NCBI RefSeq assembly: GCF_047302285.1
Contig: NZ_CP154845.1
Location: 3,968,001-4,032,000 of the forward strand
Length of the DNA stretch: 64,000 bases
Source: Robertmurraya sp047302285
Lineage (GTDB): Bacteria > Bacillota > Bacilli > Bacillales > Cytobacillaceae
Direction: 5' to 3'
The translations under genes and the position numbers were made by a program. Of the stretch, positions 61,491-64,000 are shown one piece after another. How positions within the stretch are numbered: the stretch's first letter is position 1; every line of letters begins with the position of its first letter. The notes below the pieces were generated by a model, which did not search any database, was not told the DNA's origin, and was given only the letters and a program-made list of their open reading frames with translations.

Positions 61491-62176
61491 TCGTTCAGAT
61501 CCTCAAGAACATATCCTGTTCCCCATATTGTTTTTATAAATTGGGGATTTTTCGGATCCTTTTCGATTTTCTCACGTAAATGACGGATATGTACATTTAG
61601 AGTTCCATCCCCTACAAATGAATCACCCCAAACATGTTGAAACAATTCATCTTTTGTAATGATTCGATTTTTATTTTTCGTTAAATAGCATAGTAGTTTA
61701 TATTCCATCGATTTTAGTTGCATAACAACACCATTTACCCGTACACGCTGTAGCTTTGTATCAATTTGAATCTGTCCAAACGCTAAACCTTCTTGTTGAT
61801 TACTAGAATGATTACCGAATCTTTTGAGCACCGCTTTTACCTTTGCTAGTAAGATACTCAGTGTGTATGGCTTTTGAATATAATCGTCTCCACCTATGTT
61901 TAAAGCAATGAGAATATCATCATCACTAGAACGTGCGCTAATGAATAGGATCGGAATTTGCATTGATTGACGCAATTTTTTACATAAATCGAATCCAGAG
62001 GAATTCCCTAGATTTATATCAAGAAGTATCAACGAAGGTTCATGCTCTTCCAAAAATTGTTCGCACTCCTCCGCACCTGTCACAAACGCTGTTTTGACTT
62101 CAAACATATTAAAATATTCACACGTTGTTTCAGCTAATGCAATTTCATCATCCACAATCAAGCAATCTATTTTCAT
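61487..62176 (-). CDS. OmpR-family response regulator
   Basis: A protein of 229 residues. The receiver domain has CLIVDDEIALAE and the phospho-acceptor aspartate in LILLDINLG. The C-terminal winged helix ends in KTIWGTGYVLED. The ATG was chosen because AGGAGA lies 6 bp upstream; longer frames add unrelated sequence. It is translationally coupled to the kinase and probably controls the adjacent ABC operon. Confidence 0.92.
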   Translation of the reverse strand: MKIDCLIVDDEIALAETTCEYFNMFEVKTAFVTGAEECEQFLEEHEPSLILLDINLGNSSGFDLCKKLRQSMQIPILFISARSSDDDILIALNIGGDDYIQKPYTLSILLAKVKAVLKRFGNHSSNQQEGLAFGQIQIDTKLQRVRVNGVVMQLKSMEYKLLCYLTKNKNRIITKDELFQHVWGDSFVGDGTLNVHIRHLREKIEKDPKNPQFIKTIWGTGYVLEDLNE

Positions 62177-62347
62177 CAAAAATCTCCTAGCAAAAGAATT
62201 TAATAACTTTAGTATACATGAGATTTGATGAGCGAGTCTAAATGTGACATTATCCAGATTTCTAAAATAATTTTGAAAAACCCTTGACCTCAACTTAGGT
62301 TTAGGTTGTATCTTTTAAGTTGTAATATAACATTTGGAGGTGAAAAT

Positions 62348-62526
62348 ATGACAAAATTCACTTTTGTAACAGGGCTAATGGAGGAATAAGATATACAACT
62401 GTCAGTCAATTAGCTGAGAAGGATTATTATGTTTTTTAGGTGCACAAATCATTGTTAAATATGCCCTAAGTGATACACACTATAATGGAAAAATTCTTGA
62501 TGAAAAGGGGATTATTTCTTGGTTAA
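62348..62526 (+). pseudogene. Decayed short-chain dehydrogenase
   Basis: A strong GGAGGTG site and ATG open MTKFTFVTG, the start of an SDR Rossmann fold. The frame then breaks, but neighbouring frames read NGGIRYTTVSQLAEKDYYVF, then GAQIIVKYALSDTHYNGK and ILDEKGIISW, the C-terminal end of the same family. The gene thus has frameshifts and a large internal deletion. An intact SDR gene lies 400 bp further right. Confidence 0.65.
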
Positions 62527-62547
62527 TTCAAAAGGAAAACAATAAAT

Positions 62548-62916
62548 ATGAAGTATACAATTGGGCAAGTTGCAAAAATGAACAATCTAACCATTTCTCA
62601 ATTACGTTATTACGATGATAAAGGGCTGTTACCTTTTCTCCAAAGAACTGAAAAAGGGGATCGGATTTTTGACGATGAAGCACTAAAATATCTTGAAATG
62701 ATCTTATGTTTAAAAAACACTGGAATGCCAATCAAACGGATTAAACAATTTATTGATTGGTCAATCCTTGGCGTTGAAACTATTCCCCAACGATTAGAAA
62801 TGATGAAACAGCAAGAAGCCAAAGTTCTTCAACAAATTCGTGATACCGAAGATAATTTAGAAAAAATTCAACAAAAAATTGCAAAATATAAACACGAAAT
62901 GATTGAAAGAAAGTAG
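62548..62916 (+). CDS. MerR-family transcriptional regulator
   Basis: A protein of 122 residues. The N-terminal MerR winged helix reads YTIGQVAKMNNLTISQLRYY, then DDKGLLPFLQRTEKGDRIF. A C-terminal dimerisation coiled coil follows (about 80-120). There is no metal-binding cysteine cluster, so it is probably of the redox/aldehyde or small-molecule type. It is transcribed 11 bp ahead of an SDR gene, which it probably regulates. Confidence 0.88.
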   Translation: MKYTIGQVAKMNNLTISQLRYYDDKGLLPFLQRTEKGDRIFDDEALKYLEMILCLKNTGMPIKRIKQFIDWSILGVETIPQRLEMMKQQEAKVLQQIRDTEDNLEKIQQKIAKYKHEMIERK

Positions 62917-62927
62917 GAGAAATAAAT

Positions 62928-63668
62928 ATGAAAAATTTAGAAGGAAAAGTAGCGATTATAACTGGAGCTTCAAGAGGAATTGGACGAGTGATTGTTGAGC
63001 AATTAGCTATTCTTGGTGCTAAAGTAGTTGTCAATTATTCAAATAGCACAACAAAGGCACAAGAAGTGGTTGAAGGTATCAAAAATAAAGGCGGAGAAGC
63101 TATAGCCATTCAAGCTGATCTTAGAAAAGTAGCTGGAGTAGAAGCGTTATTCACAAAAACAATAGAAACATATGGAAAAGTTGATATTCTCATTAACAAT
63201 GCAGGAGTGAGCATTTACAAGGCGATTAGTGAAGTAACAGAAGAAGATTTTGATAACCAATTTGCGCTAAATGTGAAAGGGACATACTTTGCTTGTCAGC
63301 AAGCAATGAAGCATATGGAAGAAAAAGGGAGAATTATAAACTTTTCCACATCTGTTGTTGGGCAAATGTTTCCGACATACAGTGTATATGCAGGAACAAA
63401 AGGTGCAGTTGAACAATTCACCCGACAGTTAGCAAAGGAATTTGCTAAAAAACAAATTACAATTAATGCGGTTGCTCCTGGACCAGTTAACACTGAGCTA
63501 TTTAATGTAGGAAAAACAGAGCAACAACTTGAAGGACTGAAAAGCTCAATTGCATTCGGTCGTATTGGAGAACCAGAAGACATTGCAAATGTTATTGAAT
63601 TTTTGGTAAGTGAGCAATCTGAATGGATAACAGGCCAAACTATACGTGTAAATGGTGGATTCATTTAA
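62928..63668 (+). CDS. SDR-family oxidoreductase (FabG-like)
   Basis: A protein of 246 residues. The cofactor motif is TGASRGIGR, the structural motif is NNAG, and the active site has Ser in FSTSVVGQMFP and YxxxK in YAGTKGA. The end GQTIRVNGGFI is typical of FabG-like members. It reduces a carbonyl with NAD(P)H; the substrate is unknown. It forms an operon with the MerR regulator and ends at a strong terminator. Confidence 0.9.
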   Translation: MKNLEGKVAIITGASRGIGRVIVEQLAILGAKVVVNYSNSTTKAQEVVEGIKNKGGEAIAIQADLRKVAGVEALFTKTIETYGKVDILINNAGVSIYKAISEVTEEDFDNQFALNVKGTYFACQQAMKHMEEKGRIINFSTSVVGQMFPTYSVYAGTKGAVEQFTRQLAKEFAKKQITINAVAPGPVNTELFNVGKTEQQLEGLKSSIAFGRIGEPEDIANVIEFLVSEQSEWITGQTIRVNGGFI

Positions 63669-63679
63669 ACAATACTTTT

Positions 63680-63709
63680 AAAAGGCAACTTATTATGTTG
63701 CCTTTTTTA
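63680..63709 (+). terminator. Intrinsic terminator of the MerR-SDR operon
   Basis: AAAAGGCAAC pairs perfectly with GTTGCCTTTT, followed by more T residues, 12 bp after the SDR stop. Confidence 0.85.
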
Positions 63710-64000
63710 TATACATCCATTCCTGGACAACAGAAAAAACTTCACCCGTTTCAGGACACAAATTTTATTAAAAATGGCTTATATTTCAAAGATTGGAGAA
63801 GTACTGAATAGAGGGAAAGGATTAAATTCTGATTGTGTATAAGATTGGACCGATCTTGATATGCGATGGGGGTTTTTTTCCGATTTCAGAATAAAAAAAC
63901 AAAGTTCTTCCGGGAAAACCTTCGGAATTAGAACGTAATTTCTATTTAACACCCTTAATAGGGAGCAGACTTCTATTGAAAGTCAATACGGTAATAGATT
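63710..64000. other. End of window, no gene seen
   Basis: AT-rich DNA without a supportable reading frame. A short hairpin AAGATTGGACCGATCTT (63841) and an imperfect stem GTTCTTCCG/CGGAATTAGAAC (63903-63934) are visible. Confidence 0.35.

Noticed and set aside
56917..62176. Considered as a Bce-type bacitracin resistance module
   Set aside because: The permease is about 780 residues with two outside domains and the kinase has a large extracellular sensor, unlike BceB and BceS; the two operons are also separated by a terminator.

Overview
The window looks like the chromosome of a low-GC, Gram-positive, aerobic Bacillaceae member. Three things point there: AGGAGG-type ribosome binding sites with many TTG starts, Firmicute riboswitch classes (SAM-I/S-box, guanidine-I, ydaO), and families typical of Bacillus such as OpuF, DUF2975/YozG-type pairs, PadR-HAAS and VanZ. 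The genus cannot be fixed from sequence reading alone.

Layout. Positions 1-11291 look like the right end of an integrated mobile element. On the minus strand it carries a three-gene anti-phage cassette: a GajA-like OLD nuclease and a GajB-like UvrD helicase (Gabija), followed by a single-chain ATPase-DUF4435 protein resembling merged PARIS. A gene-free stretch follows, then a highly structured RNA-like leader with its own terminator, a tyrosine recombinase, a small unknown protein, three stem-loops with different stems but a shared loop, a small ORF, and a large serine recombinase. The recombinase ends 7 bp from the 3' end of rlmD, the likely insertion site. The left end of the element is outside the window.

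Positions 11299-29000 are core and transport genes: rlmD, an oxidoreductase, a TetR/DHA2-efflux divergent pair, glycerate kinase, a Nudix hydrolase, and the methionine uptake operon metNIQ plus an M20 amidohydrolase behind two tandem SAM riboswitches. That operon ends at a fragment of 5S rRNA with an rRNA-type terminator. A four-gene Aap-type amino-acid ABC transporter comes next. A guanidine-I riboswitch then controls a pair of SMR (Gdx-type) exporters.

Positions 29900-46200 hold many small minus-strand genes of unknown function, several decayed genes (an interrupted ORF, a truncated uppP, a frameshifted Phd-type antitoxin), an OpuF-like compatible-solute transporter, peptide deformylase, and a sigma factor fused to its own anti-sigma domain. 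Positions 46500-64000 hold an ABC-2 exporter, an orphan c-di-AMP riboswitch whose gene appears lost, a CoiA-like protein, a fumarase/aspartase, a tRNA-dihydrouridine synthase, azoR with a likely MhqR-type operator, a two-component system beside an FtsX-type ABC transporter, and a MerR/SDR pair next to a decayed SDR gene.

The most interesting material is the Gabija plus merged-PARIS cassette, the structured RNA/integrase/covarying-hairpin block (7.1-9.3 kb), the stranded ydaO riboswitch and the 5S rRNA fragment used as an operon terminator. Dispersed palindromic repeats (about 190 bp, two full copies) and a 20-bp-period tandem array are also present. All assignments were made by eye without database searches.
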